The notes: generated by a model not told the origin, from the sequence alone. 46,383 bases of DNA from Anaerolineae bacterium (GCA_026991395.1 JALXBP010000105.1:1-46383); one strand, 5' to 3'; positions 22,817 to 32,681 are shown, counted from the stretch's first letter. Translations and numbers: made by a program.

Positions 22817-23104
22817 GTGAACGAGAAGGCTTTGCGGAAGTACCTGGAGCTTAAGCTGGGATTGCAGGAAGCGCTGGAGGCTCATCCGCGCATTCGCGAC
22901 TTCCTGCGCCGTGAGGTGCGGCTCCTGCGCGGCGATGCGACGGCTCTGGCTCGCGAGGAGGGGCAGGGGATGCTCGAATACATCATCATCCTGGCCGGTG
23001 TCCTGCTTGTCGCCGCGGCGGTGATCGTCCTCTACAACAGGATCAAGAGCAAGTACGAGGATGCCGGAAACGCTGTGCAGGGTATCCAGATCGAGGCACC
23101 GTGA
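22817..23104 (+). CDS. flp: Flp-type pilin
   Basis: 95 residues from a GTG at 22817, chosen because GGAGG lies 8 bases upstream; an in-frame start at 22736-22739 sits too close to its own AGGAGG. A helical charged leader of about 50 residues precedes REEGQGMLEYIIILAGVLLVAAAVIVLY, the prepilin motif with Glu five residues into the mature helix, then IKSKYEDAGNAV. The leader before the cleavage site is longer than in most Flp pilins, which might be an extra domain or processing signal. No prepilin peptidase gene is in the window, so a host enzyme must cleave it. Confidence 0.85.
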   Translation: MNEKALRKYLELKLGLQEALEAHPRIRDFLRREVRLLRGDATALAREEGQGMLEYIIILAGVLLVAAAVIVLYNRIKSKYEDAGNAVQGIQIEAP

Positions 23105-23171
23105 TGCCCCCTGCGGCAGGGTGCCTCGCCGGAGGTGCCCTGCCGCCTTCCCCCAATGCGGAGGTGGCAAG

Positions 23172-23585
23172 GTGAAAGCCAAAGACGTACTGCACAACGA
23201 GGAGGGACAGGCCTTCGTCGAGATGCTCATCGTGATGCCGCTCTTCCTCTTCCTCACGGGGGCCATCCTCGGCTTAGGGTGGCTCTTGTGGACGCACTTA
23301 GGGCAGATGGCCTACGCCCAGGAGGCGGCGGCCTACGCGGGCAAGGCCGGGGATACGGCCTTCGGGCAGGTGGTGGCCTCCCGCTTCGAGGCCGTCTCCA
23401 ACGTCGATTTCGGGCAGGAGACGACGGTCTTTTTCTTACCGCCTGCACGGGGTGTGTGGGCGCAGGCGGAGTACGAAGGTCCGGCACTGCTGCTGCCGAG
23501 CGGCTTCGAGCGGGAGATCAAGGCCGGGGCCTTCTTCCGCCGCGAGGATTTCTACGGCGGGCCTCCGCAGGGGCCGTTCGAGTAG
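23172..23585 (+). CDS. TadE-like minor pilin
   Basis: 137 residues from GTG 23172 (after GAGGTGGCAA). NEEGQAFVEMLIVMPLFLFLTGAILGLGWLLW near 10-40 is a TadE/TadF-type prepilin segment with the conserved Glu. The remainder is a small extracytoplasmic domain with aromatic and Gly-rich stretches. It is one of three consecutive pseudopilin-like genes, probably minor pilins priming Flp assembly. Confidence 0.75.
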   Translation: MKAKDVLHNEEGQAFVEMLIVMPLFLFLTGAILGLGWLLWTHLGQMAYAQEAAAYAGKAGDTAFGQVVASRFEAVSNVDFGQETTVFFLPPARGVWAQAEYEGPALLLPSGFEREIKAGAFFRREDFYGGPPQGPFE

Positions 23586-23595
23586 GGAGATGGCG

Positions 23596-24021
23596 ATGAA
23601 GACCGGAAAGATGTTGCACAACGAGGCAGGACAGGCCTACGTCGAGATGCTCATTGCGCTCCCGCTGCTCGTCCTCCTCTTCTTTGCCGTCGTCGCCTTC
23701 GGGCGGGTGATGATCGCCGGCGTAGCCGTCGATCAGGCGGCCTTCGCCGGGGCACGGTACGGGGCCGAGAGCCTCTCGACCGAGCAGGCCGCCTACCAGG
23801 CTTACCAGGCCTCGGCCTATAACCTGGAGGCCAACGGCTTCGATCCCGACCTGGCCGCCTGGCGCTTCGTCTCCTGGGGGCGCGACGGCATCGCCGCCAA
23901 TGAGGTGGCCGTCGCCGTCCCGCTCGACGACCTGCCCGTGATGGGGACGGTCCTGGGGCCATACGTGGTGGTCCATCAGCGGGTAACCTTCGAGGTGGAT
24001 CGATGGAAGAGCCGATGGTAG
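23596..24021 (+). CDS. TadE-like minor pilin
   Basis: 141 residues. The N-terminus KMLHNEAGQAYVEMLIALPLLVLLFFAVVAFGRVM closely resembles the preceding gene's prepilin segment, suggesting duplication. It is followed by ADQAAFAGARYGAESLS-type sequence typical of TadE (a helical stretch after the membrane segment) and a beta-rich C-terminus. ATG 23590 is an alternative start two codons upstream. Its end overlaps the next gene by 19 bases. Confidence 0.75.
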   Translation: MKTGKMLHNEAGQAYVEMLIALPLLVLLFFAVVAFGRVMIAGVAVDQAAFAGARYGAESLSTEQAAYQAYQASAYNLEANGFDPDLAAWRFVSWGRDGIAANEVAVAVPLDDLPVMGTVLGPYVVVHQRVTFEVDRWKSRW

Positions 24022-24440
24022 GCGTTGCACTTGAGCGCGAGGAGGGACAGGTCCTCGTCTGGCTCATCGTCCTCCTGCCGCTGCTGCTGCTCGTGGTGGC
24101 CATGGTCTTCGAGGGCGGGATGATGTACCGCACCTATCGCATCGCCCAGGCCGCCGCCGACGCGGGGGCGCACGCAGCGGCGATGCACATCGACCGGGGT
24201 GCCTACCTCCGGTCGGACCAAGTCCGGCTGGACCCGGGGGCCACGGAGGCAGCGCGACAGGCCGCCCTGCGCAACAGTCCCGCGATTGTAAGCTGCGGTG
24301 CTCCCGCGATCGCGGGAAACAGGGTAGAATTGGTCTGTCGTGCTGCCTTGCGCCCGACCCTGCTACCGGGGCCGGTGACTTTCGTCACCGTGCGGGGTCG
24401 GGCCCGCCCCAGTTGGGGCATCTCAGGCGAGGGGCAATGA
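24003..24440 (+). CDS. TadG/TadE-like pilus-associated protein
   Basis: 145 residues. REEGQVLVWLIVLLPLLLLVVAMVFEGGMMYRTYRIAQAAADAGAHAAA is the TadG-type membrane segment followed by the Ala-rich helix seen in Flp assembly proteins. The C-terminal domain contains a pair of Cys residues (SCGAPAIAGNRVELVCRAAL) that could form a disulfide outside the cell. The start is inside the previous gene. TadG normally has a long vWA domain; this one is short, so it is a minor pilin rather than full TadG. Confidence 0.65.
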   Translation: MEEPMVGVALEREEGQVLVWLIVLLPLLLLVVAMVFEGGMMYRTYRIAQAAADAGAHAAAMHIDRGAYLRSDQVRLDPGATEAARQAALRNSPAIVSCGAPAIAGNRVELVCRAALRPTLLPGPVTFVTVRGRARPSWGISGEGQ

Positions 24441-24465
24441 AATCCATGCTTCAAGGAGGTTTACG

Positions 24466-25311
24466 ATGAAGGTTTTCGGCAAGTTCATCCCCCTGCCGAT
24501 GCTGGTCATCGGGATCATCACGGGGATTTTCCTCGTTATCTTCGTGATGTGGGGGATCAAGACATGGAATGACCACCAGCAGGCGGAGGCTTTCCGCCAG
24601 ATGTTCGATGTTACCCCGACGTACACCTACCCGGACGGGCCGCCCACGGCTACGCCGTTGCCTACCGCAACCCCGACGCCTACAGCCGAGGGGTGGACGA
24701 CGAAACAACTCGTCATCGGCGGCGATGAGATCCTCGTCCCGCCGCCCGATGTACGGGCGGAACTGCGCCAGAAGTTCGAGATGGTACGCGACGTTTTGTT
24801 CGTAGCCGAGCCGTGGCCGCGTGACGAGGAATGGCTCAAGGCTTGGGTGGCCGAGTCAGGCGAGCGGATCACCGACGAGGCGCTGCAGGCCATCGTCGAG
24901 GGGCCACTGGAAAGATACCCTATCTCAGCCAACAAGATCAACCATACCGATCAGGGTCAGGAATACCTGAGTGTCGTTGAGGCTTTGGGTGCCCGCATCG
25001 ATATCCAGTGCAGCGACTATGAGCACTGCACGGTGAGCCAGTCGCTGCTCAACTATCGCGGTGCGGAAGTGCTCAATGATTGGTGGTGTCAGGAACGGGC
25101 CAAGGCTCTCAATGATGTGGACGATGCGACTGCGCCCTGCTTCGTTCCTGGCAATGATGTGGTAGAGCACGAGGCAGAGGAGGGTGTGGCTTCGCGTTTT
25201 GGTATCTTCGAATGTTCTTTCCATCGCCAGGAAGACGGCCGCTGGCTGCTGAATGGATGGAAAACCATCCGCATCCCCCCGCCGCCCGACTGGGAGGGCG
25301 AGACGGATTAG
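24466..25311 (+). CDS. Membrane-anchored exported protein
   Basis: 281 residues from ATG 24466 after AAGGAGGT. A signal anchor (PMLVIGIITGIFLVIFVMWGI, about 11-31) is followed by a short Thr/Pro linker ([13 protein letters not shown]) and a globular extracytoplasmic domain with several Cys (IQCSDYEHCTV, WWCQERAK, PCFVPG, FECSFHR). Codon use and base composition drop in GC in the second half compared with neighbours. No family recognised. Position between the minor pilins and the large surface proteins suggests a pilus-base or surface role. Confidence 0.65.
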   Translation: MKVFGKFIPLPMLVIGIITGIFLVIFVMWGIKTWNDHQQAEAFRQMFDVTPTYTYPDGPPTATPLPTATPTPTAEGWTTKQLVIGGDEILVPPPDVRAELRQKFEMVRDVLFVAEPWPRDEEWLKAWVAESGERITDEALQAIVEGPLERYPISANKINHTDQGQEYLSVVEALGARIDIQCSDYEHCTVSQSLLNYRGAEVLNDWWCQERAKALNDVDDATAPCFVPGNDVVEHEAEEGVASRFGIFECSFHRQEDGRWLLNGWKTIRIPPPPDWEGETD

Positions 25312-25345
25312 GTTCGCAGGGGAGCCGCCCCGCTCCCCGCGAACC
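25311..25345 (+). terminator. Strong hairpin between operon genes
   Basis: GGTTCGC-A-GGGGAGC / GCTCCCC-GCGAACC, 14 pairs with one bulged A and a 6-base loop, directly after the stop at 25311. It has no T-run, so it may stabilise upstream mRNA or slow polymerase rather than terminate fully. Confidence 0.5.
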
Positions 25346-25377
25346 TCACTCTCGAAGCAATCGACGGAGGCAGCACG

Positions 25378-26907
25378 ATGATAAATAGAACCTTCCGCTA
25401 TTACCTGTACCTTGCTCTTGGTCTGTTTGTAATCATAGGACTGTGGGTGAACATGCAGCCAACGGCTGGCTATGAGCCAGTCTTGGCGAGCGGCAATTGC
25501 ACGCCTCAGCCACCACTGTTTGGCCAATGCGCTGGCGGTGTAATTCCCGGCCCAACACCGATCCCCGGCGACGACGGCGGCAATCCCACCTTGCCCCCGC
25601 CCGGCGGCGGGGACAACGGTGGCGGCAACGGCGGCGGCAATGGCGGTGGAGAGCCGACGGTGCAGCCAACGGTGCGTCCTATGCCTACGCCCACGCCGCC
25701 GGAGGGCCTGCCGCCGAACGGCCACTACGTCCGCGCCTGCATCATCTCCGGCCCGGACGCCATTGTGCCGGGCTGCCCGACGCAGCGAGCCGTGGTGGAC
25801 TGGTGGGTCGTGGGCAACAACTGGTACTTCGTCGGCGGACGATGTGCCGCCGAGGGGGAGTGCGGCCCCATCCCGACGCCGACGCCCCGGCCGACCGAGC
25901 CGCCGCCGCCGCCCGATCTCTACCCCTGCGAGGAAGCCCCCACGATAGACGGCGGAGGACTAACGCAGACCTGCGATGACTACGCATGGTTCTTGCATGC
26001 TATCGTCCGCATCCCCCCTGCCAAGCTCCTGCGCAATCCGTGGCCCCGGTCGCTGGTGGCTTTGGAGACGCAGTGGTGGTACACCGGCGGGCCGAACCGC
26101 GTGGAGGCTTTCTCCGAGGAGGCCGCCTTCCCCTGCGTGGTGGACTACGGGGCAGTCTACCACAGCGAGGCGGAACTGCCTACCTGTCCCGATCCGGTGG
26201 GCAAGGTCTCGGAAGGGACGCGGGTCAACCTCCGGTTGGGCGTGGCCTGGCAGCGGTGGCGGGACGGCGATCCGCGGCTCTTTGGCTATCGCCCGCCTTA
26301 CGAGGCGATGCTCGACATCCCGCCGTCGCCCTACTGCCACAGTGAGGGGTGTAGTCCGGGAGGGCACTTCGAGTTCTCCCGCCTCATCCGCGACGGGTAC
26401 CACGCCACCTATACCTTCGAAACCTCATCGTGGGGCCTGCCGGAGAACGGGCCGACGTGGAACCCGGTCTGCCAGGAGCGCGAATGCTCCTGCGACGAGC
26501 GCGTCCAGGCCTGGGATACCCCGGCCTACCAGGTCGGTTTCACCACCTGGTGGTGGCCACAGTACACCTGGAAGTACGATCGACTGTCGTGTACCGGGCG
26601 GGGGTGGTCCGACTGCTTCTACCGCGCCGAGGAGCCGTTGGGGCAACCGCACACAGGGTGCGACAACGACGGCGACGGGGTTAATGACCCTGGCTACTGG
26701 CGCATCGAGGTCTGCCAGTCCTGGAAGTGGGTCGAGGTTACCGAACCGTGGGTGGACTACGACCTGCGCCCGCTGGGATATACCCCGATCATCCCCTGGG
26801 CCGGGGTGGTCACGGCGGGAGCAACGCCGGAAGGGGTGCAGTGCGGCAGCTTCGGACCCGGCGCGGCGACGCCGGTCATCGAACTGCAGTCCATCCTCCT
26901 GCCGTGA
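25378..26907 (+). CDS. Large secreted Trp- and Cys-rich surface protein
   Basis: 509 residues from ATG 25378 after ACGGAGG. An N-terminal hydrophobic segment (YYLYLALGLFVIIGLWV, about 8-24) acts as signal or anchor. Then come Gly/Asn- and Thr/Pro-rich linkers (GGGNGGGNGGG, TPTPTPRPTEPPPPP) and a domain with many Trp, Tyr and Cys (VVDWWVVGNNWYFVGGRC, ETQWWYTGGPNR, FTTWWWPQYTWKYDRLSC). DNDGDGVNDPG near 430 is a calcium-binding type-III-repeat-like loop. No known family. It probably forms a disulfide-rich extracellular structure at or near the pilus. Confidence 0.65.
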   Translation: MINRTFRYYLYLALGLFVIIGLWVNMQPTAGYEPVLASGNCTPQPPLFGQCAGGVIPGPTPIPGDDGGNPTLPPPGGGDNGGGNGGGNGGGEPTVQPTVRPMPTPTPPEGLPPNGHYVRACIISGPDAIVPGCPTQRAVVDWWVVGNNWYFVGGRCAAEGECGPIPTPTPRPTEPPPPPDLYPCEEAPTIDGGGLTQTCDDYAWFLHAIVRIPPAKLLRNPWPRSLVALETQWWYTGGPNRVEAFSEEAAFPCVVDYGAVYHSEAELPTCPDPVGKVSEGTRVNLRLGVAWQRWRDGDPRLFGYRPPYEAMLDIPPSPYCHSEGCSPGGHFEFSRLIRDGYHATYTFETSSWGLPENGPTWNPVCQERECSCDERVQAWDTPAYQVGFTTWWWPQYTWKYDRLSCTGRGWSDCFYRAEEPLGQPHTGCDNDGDGVNDPGYWRIEVCQSWKWVEVTEPWVDYDLRPLGYTPIIPWAGVVTAGATPEGVQCGSFGPGAATPVIELQSILLP

Positions 26908-26920
26908 AAGGGGAACGGCG

Positions 26921-28246
26921 ATGACAAGCAAGCGCTTCGCGCTCGTTGGTCTGAGCCTGGCCGTCGCCCTCCTGCTGACGGCGGGCTTCGTCCGCGCAGC
27001 AGGAGGCGGCGGTGGGAGCTACCCCGACTTCGAACGTCTGCGGGCAAGGGTACCAAGAGAACCAGCGCATTTTGCGCAGGCGGCAAGCAGTGAGGGGCCG
27101 ACGACGACCTTCTACGCGCTGGACTTCTACACCTACCGCGACTATTCCCTCACGGCGGCCCTGCGCCTGACAACGGCGCACGCTTATTTTTACGTCGATG
27201 AGGCCCTCTCCGTTCCCGACGAGAGCATGGCCCAAGTCGGCGCGGCCTTCGAACATCTCTATCCGGTGGCCGTAGGGACTTTGGGGCCGATCACGCAGGA
27301 TGTGGACGGTCAGGCGCGGGTGACCGTCCTGCTGCTCGACATCCGCGATGCCTACAGCCACGATCCCAACGCCACGACTTACGTGCGCGGCTACTTCGAT
27401 CCCATCAACGAGTACCCCGGCTACTGCTGGAGCACGGGCTGCTCCAACGGACGGGAGATGATCTACCTCGACGCCTTTCCCACCGCCTACACGACGACGG
27501 AGGGAGCGCGGGCCATGGCGCATGACTTAGCCTACCTCATCCACTGGGGGTATGACCGCGATGAGTATATCTGGTGGTACGAGGCGGGGGCGCAGCTCGT
27601 CCCCTTCTTAGCCGGGTACGGGGTCGAGACGGAGACGGTCGAGGCGGCCCTGCGCCAGCCTTCCGTCTCGCTCGTCCATCCCAACGGGACGGTGACCAAC
27701 ACCGGCCTCTGTACCCTGATGGGCCTCTACCTGCACGAGCACTTCGGGGATGCAGGGATACGCGCCGCCGTCGCCTCACAGGGCAAGAGCGTCGAGGGGG
27801 TGGCGGCGGCGGTGCAGACGGAGACGGTCGCCCTCTTCCAGGGCTGGGCGCTGGCCAACTACGCCCGCGCCTACACCTCCATCTCCCTGCCCCTCTCCGT
27901 GCCCGTCGAGGCTCTGACCGTGCCCCTTGCGCCGCCGGTGAGCGTGCAGATCACGGGCAGCGTCCCCGGCTTCGCCGCCCGCTACTACCGCCTCTCGGCC
28001 CCCGAGGAGCAGCGCTGGGGGCGGCTGTGGCTTGGCGGACTGCAGGCCGATGAGGCGGCGTGGGTTACGGGGGAGGAGGCCCGCTTCGGCTTTCGCGGCC
28101 CGCTGGCAGGGGGAAACCTGCACGATGGACTGCTCATCGTCGCCCCGGCCTGGATGCCTGCGGGCATCTCGATGGATGTGCCCTACACCTGTACCGCCGG
28201 CGTGCCGTGGACGGCGAACCTGCCGCTGGTGATCCGCAGACGGTAG
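26921..28246 (+). CDS. Secreted M30-like metalloprotease homologue lacking the zinc motif
   Basis: 441 residues with a clear signal peptide (FALVGLSLAVALLLTAGFVRAAG). The middle (VTVLLLDIRDAYSHDPNATTYVRGYFDPINEYPG ... NGREMIYLDAFP ... GARAMAHDLAYLIHWGYDRDEYIWWYEAG, about 130-220) follows secreted peptidases of the hyicolysin/M30 type, where this position reads AHEFQHMIHW and a Glu follows in WxNEG. Here HExxH is HDLAY (about 199-203), so the catalytic Glu and second His are missing; the later Glu survives in WWYEAG. It should be a non-catalytic binding protein. The C-terminal ~100 residues form a beta-rich domain. Start at ATG 26921. Confidence 0.7.
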   Translation: MTSKRFALVGLSLAVALLLTAGFVRAAGGGGGSYPDFERLRARVPREPAHFAQAASSEGPTTTFYALDFYTYRDYSLTAALRLTTAHAYFYVDEALSVPDESMAQVGAAFEHLYPVAVGTLGPITQDVDGQARVTVLLLDIRDAYSHDPNATTYVRGYFDPINEYPGYCWSTGCSNGREMIYLDAFPTAYTTTEGARAMAHDLAYLIHWGYDRDEYIWWYEAGAQLVPFLAGYGVETETVEAALRQPSVSLVHPNGTVTNTGLCTLMGLYLHEHFGDAGIRAAVASQGKSVEGVAAAVQTETVALFQGWALANYARAYTSISLPLSVPVEALTVPLAPPVSVQITGSVPGFAARYYRLSAPEEQRWGRLWLGGLQADEAAWVTGEEARFGFRGPLAGGNLHDGLLIVAPAWMPAGISMDVPYTCTAGVPWTANLPLVIRRR

Positions 28247-28258
28247 GGAGGAGGGCCG

Positions 28259-31200
28259 ATGGAAACCCGGCGCGTGCGCAGCAGCAATGACGACCTGAGC
28301 CTGACTCTGATCGTAATAGGGCTGCTTGCCCTGCCACTGCTCCTCTTGTGGCTCTTCTCGGCCACCCCGGCGGCGGGCCTCTATACCTTCCTGAGCAGTC
28401 CGCTGCCGACCCCGACGCCGCCCGGGCCGTGGCTCGAACTCGACCCGGGCACGGGGGCGGCAGGGGCGAGCGTCGCCTTCCACGGCGGTAACTTCACCGC
28501 CGGACAGACGGCGACGCTCATCTGGGATACCCAGACACTGGGGACCGTCCCCGATACGCTCGAAGTCTCCCCCGCGGGGGAGGTCGAGGGGTGGTTCACC
28601 GTGCCTGCCAATGCCGCCGACGGCGTCCACACGGTGCACCTGCAGGCAGGGAGCCAGGAGGCAACGGCTCCCTTCGAGGTACGCAACCCGACGCCGACAC
28701 TCTCACCAACCCCAACCCGCACGCCCCTGCCGACACCGACCCCCGGCGGACCGGTGCGCGGGACGCCGACCTATACCCCAACGCCGATCCCGACGCCTAC
28801 CGCCACGCCGACCCCAACGCCGACGCCCAACCCCTGTACCGTCCTCTTCGAGGATAACTTCGACAACCCGGCCCTGCCGGGCTGGAGTATGGATGTGCCA
28901 TCCTCGGGCCAGATCACCGTCGGCGGCGGGGTCGTTACCCTGCGCAATCGCGGCGGGCAGTATACCGACCGCTTCCCGATGCTCTGGCGCAACGATCTCT
29001 TCCCTGCACAGGGCGACTTCGTTCTGGAGTACCGCTATCGCTACGAGTCGCTGACGGCCTACGGGGTGAGCGTCTCGGCAGGTTCCCGCGCAATGCCCGT
29101 GCCGAGACAGGATCAGAACAAGCCGGTGATCCGCGAACTGGGCGACTTTGCCGGAACCCATCAGTTCAACGCACAGAATACCTGGCAGCATACAACGCAG
29201 GCCGAGTCGGTGGTCTGGTCTGGAACACGCGGGGATACAAGCTGGCACACGGTGCGCGTCGAGGTCGAGGGAAATACCCGCCGCCTCTATGTCGATGGCG
29301 TACTCATCGGGGAAAATACCCTCGACGAACGCCCCGTCTCCTTCTGGGCAGGGAACTACTACCTGATGACCTACTGGGGCGACTGGAGCGACGTCTCGCT
29401 CGACTATGTGCGTGTCGAGCGCTGTTCTCCGCCGCCTCCGCCTGCGCCCTCGCCTACACCCGTGCCGCAGTGGTGCGGGGCGGTCTCGGCCGACTTTTCC
29501 CCGCAGGTCATCGTGGGCCATACGGTAACCTGGACGGCGACGGTGCGCAACCTCCTCGATCCGTGGGGGACGAACGAGGTCTTTGCCGTGGTGGATATCC
29601 TGCGCGGTCTCTGGCAAGGGACGGCGGGCGGCGGTGCGGCGCTTCCTGCGCTATCCACGGGCGGGGAGGCGACGGTCGGCGGCACCTTCCCCGCTCCGGC
29701 TCCGCCTTCGGGCTACGTCTTCTACCGCGTCCGCCTGGTCAATGCCGCCAACGAGGACTTGGGCTGCACTTCGCCCTGGGTGCCCGTGCGCCTGTTAGAC
29801 GATGAGCCGCTCCGCGTCTCCCTGCGCTACCCGCCCAATGGGGCCTGGCTGCGCTCGCGCGAGGTCGAGTTCCGCTGGGATGCGGCCTCGACCCTGCCCG
29901 ATACGCCGCCGGTGGACGACTACCGCCTGCAGGCATGGGGCGAGGAGGGGTTCGTCACGGAGACGGCGACGCTGACGGCCACGACGCACCACTACACGGC
30001 CGACCACGACCGCGTTCTCCTCTGGTCGGTGCAGGCGCACAATGCCGAGGGGTGGGGGCGTCCCGCCGATCCGTGGCTCTTCGGCATCGATACGCGGCCT
30101 CCCACGACGACGGCGACCCTGAACGGGCCAATGGGGGCAAATGGCTGGTACACCGCACCGGTCTCCGTTACCCTGAGCGCCGCCGACCCGCAGCCGGGCA
30201 GTGGTGTCTGGGGCTTCTACTGCGGTCCTGCCCCCTGGTCTCCGTGTCCGTCCGGCTTCGTACTCAACGAGGAGGGGGCACAGCTCTTTGCCTACTACGC
30301 CACGGACATCGCGGGTAATACCTCGATGCCGCAGTTGCAGGTGGTGCGCATCGATACCCGCCCGCCGATCATAACTCCCTCGCTTCAGGGCGTGCAGGGA
30401 ACGGGCGGCTGGTACACCACGCCCGTTACGCTCTCCGTCGTCTTCACCGATCCCGTGCCGGGCAGTGCCTTGCGCACCTGGAGCACGGACGGCCTTTCGG
30501 GCACAACAGCGGTCCGCGTCGGGAGCGAGGGCACGTCGCTGCACCGGCTCCAGGCACAGGACGTTGCCGGATGGCAGCGGCAGGAGACGGTGGTGGTGCG
30601 CATCGATACGCGCCCGCCGGTTATTACGCCGACGCTTGCCGGGCCGTTAGGGCACGACGGGTGGTATACGGGGGCGGTAACGCTGACGACGGAGAGCCTC
30701 GATCCGATGCCGGGCAGCGGCTTGGCGGGCAGTACCCCACAGCAGCAGCGCATCGAGGGGGACGGGGAACAGGTGATCACCGTCTGGGCAGAGGACATCG
30801 CCGGATGGCGGACAGAAGCGCAGGTGGAAGTGCGCATCGATGCCCACGCGCCGACGGCGACGCTGCAGGCCTCGGACTTCTGCCCTGCCTGCGGCCAGGG
30901 GCTGACCTTCTCGTTGCTGGCCGACGATGCGACCTCCGGCGTGCGGCACTGGGAGGTGCGCATCGTGGGAAGCAACGGGGTGCGCTCCTCGATGGACGGA
31001 GACGGCGCGGAGGCGGCGACTTATACCTGGGCACCGCCACGGGACGATCCCGCCCGCTATACCCTGGCCTTGGAGGTCGAGGATATAGCCGGGAACCGCT
31101 CGCTGGCCGTTGCTACCGTCTATGCCCGGACCCAGCCGCCGCCTACGCCGACGCCTGCGCCCATTGTCACGCCGACCCCGACGCCGATGCTGATGCCGAC

Positions 31201-31594
31201 GGAGACCCCAACGCCTACGCCGACAGGGGTGCCTTCCTTCGGGGGAGGCGGGGAAACGCCAACCCCGACGCCAACGGCGACCTTACACCCGCAGGCGACC
31301 TCAACGCCGACCCCGACCCCGACGCCCACCTCCACGCCGACGCCGACGCCGACCGTTCCGCGTCCGCCGACCCCGCCACCTCCACCGACGTTCGCCCCAA
31401 CGCCGACGCCCTTCATCCGCATCCCCGCAAGGGGTATCCCGCCTGTCTTGCCTCAGGCGGCACGGCAGGCCCTGCCCTGGCTGCTCTGCGCCGGGCCGCT
31501 GGTGCTGCTCGTGCTGGCCCTGGCCTTCGCGCTGGACTTCCGCGCAAAGGCGATCCGGCGCATTGCCGAGATGTACGAGGAGGAGGAACAATGA
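28259..31594 (+). CDS. Giant modular surface protein
   Basis: 1111 residues: an N-terminal membrane helix ([21 protein letters not shown], about 15-35), an IPT/Ig-like domain ([22 protein letters not shown]), a Thr/Pro linker, a laminin-G/concanavalin-like domain ([19 protein letters not shown] ... [25 protein letters not shown]), and fibronectin-like segments. Three or more repeats follow, starting (V)RIDTRPP and containing GWYT.PV.VTL, of the bacterial Ig-like kind. A long TPTPTP linker near 960-1050 leads to a C-terminal membrane helix ([21 protein letters not shown]). Membrane segments at both ends imply a loop or anchored arch outside the cell. Probable adhesin or surface filament of the Tad operon. 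Confidence 0.75.
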   Translation: METRRVRSSNDDLSLTLIVIGLLALPLLLLWLFSATPAAGLYTFLSSPLPTPTPPGPWLELDPGTGAAGASVAFHGGNFTAGQTATLIWDTQTLGTVPDTLEVSPAGEVEGWFTVPANAADGVHTVHLQAGSQEATAPFEVRNPTPTLSPTPTRTPLPTPTPGGPVRGTPTYTPTPIPTPTATPTPTPTPNPCTVLFEDNFDNPALPGWSMDVPSSGQITVGGGVVTLRNRGGQYTDRFPMLWRNDLFPAQGDFVLEYRYRYESLTAYGVSVSAGSRAMPVPRQDQNKPVIRELGDFAGTHQFNAQNTWQHTTQAESVVWSGTRGDTSWHTVRVEVEGNTRRLYVDGVLIGENTLDERPVSFWAGNYYLMTYWGDWSDVSLDYVRVERCSPPPPPAPSPTPVPQWCGAVSADFSPQVIVGHTVTWTATVRNLLDPWGTNEVFAVVDILRGLWQGTAGGGAALPALSTGGEATVGGTFPAPAPPSGYVFYRVRLVNAANEDLGCTSPWVPVRLLDDEPLRVSLRYPPNGAWLRSREVEFRWDAASTLPDTPPVDDYRLQAWGEEGFVTETATLTATTHHYTADHDRVLLWSVQAHNAEGWGRPADPWLFGIDTRPPTTTATLNGPMGANGWYTAPVSVTLSAADPQPGSGVWGFYCGPAPWSPCPSGFVLNEEGAQLFAYYATDIAGNTSMPQLQVVRIDTRPPIITPSLQGVQGTGGWYTTPVTLSVVFTDPVPGSALRTWSTDGLSGTTAVRVGSEGTSLHRLQAQDVAGWQRQETVVVRIDTRPPVITPTLAGPLGHDGWYTGAVTLTTESLDPMPGSGLAGSTPQQQRIEGDGEQVITVWAEDIAGWRTEAQVEVRIDAHAPTATLQASDFCPACGQGLTFSLLADDATSGVRHWEVRIVGSNGVRSSMDGDGAEAATYTWAPPRDDPARYTLALEVEDIAGNRSLAVATVYARTQPPPTPTPAPIVTPTPTPMLMPTETPTPTPTGVPSFGGGGETPTPTPTATLHPQATSTPTPTPTPTSTPTPTPTVPRPPTPPPPPTFAPTPTPFIRIPARGIPPVLPQAARQALPWLLCAGPLVLLVLALAFALDFRAKAIRRIAEMYEEEEQ

Positions 31595-32166
31595 ACTTCG
31601 ATCAGTTGCTAGCTTTGGCGATCCTGTTTTCCATTGTCGTATTAGGGGTGGTGATCACGGTGGGGAACTTCTCCGTGATGTCGGCCATCCTCTACCTGGA
31701 GCGCTCGATGCGCCGCCAGAAGGCGATGGAACGCGAGGATCGGATGCGCGAGCAGTTGCAAACCTATGTGCAGACGCTGACGGAACGCCTGGAAGGCAAT
31801 GCGGAGGCGTGGCGCGGGGTGGCCCTGCAGATGCTGGCCCGCGCCACGGGCAAAACCAGGCTGGGCAGCGAGGACGATCTGCAGGTCGTGCTGGCTGCGT
31901 CCGAACCGCCTAAGCTCGTCATCGCCTCGAGCCGTACCCCCGACGTTGAGTATCTGCTGACGACCACGCTCCAGGGGTGGAAGCGCTCCCTGCGGCGCAA
32001 GGCCATCCCCTTGGATGCCGTGCTCTATCCCGAAGCACGGCTCGATGCCTACGCGCTGTGGGCGGCGTGGGTTCGTCGGCTCGATCCACAGGTCGAGGAA
32101 GCCGCCGTGGTGCTTCGCAAGGAGGCCCCATGGTGGCTCATTGTCGTTCCCCGCGAGAGAAACTAA
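31591..32166 (+). CDS. Membrane-anchored cytoplasmic coiled-coil protein
   Basis: 191 residues; ATG overlaps the giant protein's stop (ATGA). One N-terminal helix in the membrane ([25 protein letters not shown], about 6-30), then a charged coiled coil ([40 protein letters not shown], about 38-78) and a small folded domain with [11 protein letters not shown] at the end. Last gene of the long operon; may be a cytoplasmic anchor or length regulator for the surface assembly. No family recognised. Confidence 0.65.
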   Translation: MNFDQLLALAILFSIVVLGVVITVGNFSVMSAILYLERSMRRQKAMEREDRMREQLQTYVQTLTERLEGNAEAWRGVALQMLARATGKTRLGSEDDLQVVLAASEPPKLVIASSRTPDVEYLLTTTLQGWKRSLRRKAIPLDAVLYPEARLDAYALWAAWVRRLDPQVEEAAVVLRKEAPWWLIVVPRERN

Positions 32167-32194
32167 GACATCCAATGAAGAAGGAGGCAAGGAA

Positions 32195-32647
32195 ATGGCT
32201 ACGGTTGTCAATCAGGTGAATGTCATCGGAACGATCAGCAGGGCGCGGTTGCTTCCCGACGGAAGTGTGCGGGCACGGGTGCTCGTGCGGCGCACGCCGG
32301 GGATGCCGACCAATCCGGACGGGAAGGGCTTCGATGCCGTTACCGCTATCTTTACCCACCGCCTTCCGGCAACGGAGATGCGCAAGCTGCTGCCTGCCGG
32401 AACGGTGGTCTCCATCTCCGGTTTCCTCCAGCAGCGCGATACCAAGGTCTCGCTTGCTGATCTGCTCAGACGGGCCAACCGGGACAAGAAGGGCGATGAG
32501 GCGGTCGAGGTCGACGCCGAAGTGATGAAACTCCTGGAGCAGACATTTGTTCCGCGTCCCATCACCGAGATCATCGCCGAGTCGTGGATGATCCATCGCA
32601 AGGGTGGCAACAAGGCCAACGGCAACGACAAGGAGGCCGAGGTGTAG
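32195..32647 (+). CDS. OB-fold-like (SSB-type) protein
   Basis: 150 residues from ATG 32195 after AAGGAGG. QVNVIGTISRARLLPDGSVRARVLVRRT ... FTHRLPATEMRKLLPAGTVVSISGFLQQRD has the strand order and 'NxVxxxG.I' opening of single-stranded-DNA-binding OB folds. The C-terminal half is charged and helical (VDAEVMKLLEQTFVPRPITEIIAESW), ending KANGNDKEAEV without an acidic SSB tip. It would be the second SSB-like protein of the element. It follows the Tad operon by 28 bases and ends at the promoter of structured RNA 3. Confidence 0.65.
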   Translation: MATVVNQVNVIGTISRARLLPDGSVRARVLVRRTPGMPTNPDGKGFDAVTAIFTHRLPATEMRKLLPAGTVVSISGFLQQRDTKVSLADLLRRANRDKKGDEAVEVDAEVMKLLEQTFVPRPITEIIAESWMIHRKGGNKANGNDKEAEV

Positions 32648-32676
32648 TTGACAAACAGGGAAACCTCGACTATACT
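32648..32676 (+). promoter_or_regulatory. Near-consensus sigma-70 promoter of structured RNA 3
   Basis: TTGACA at 32648-32653, 17-base spacer, TATACT at 32671-32676. It begins right after the TAG of the OB-fold gene. Transcription would start close to 32682, the first base of a long-range stem. Confidence 0.85.
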
Positions 32677-32681
32677 AAGTG

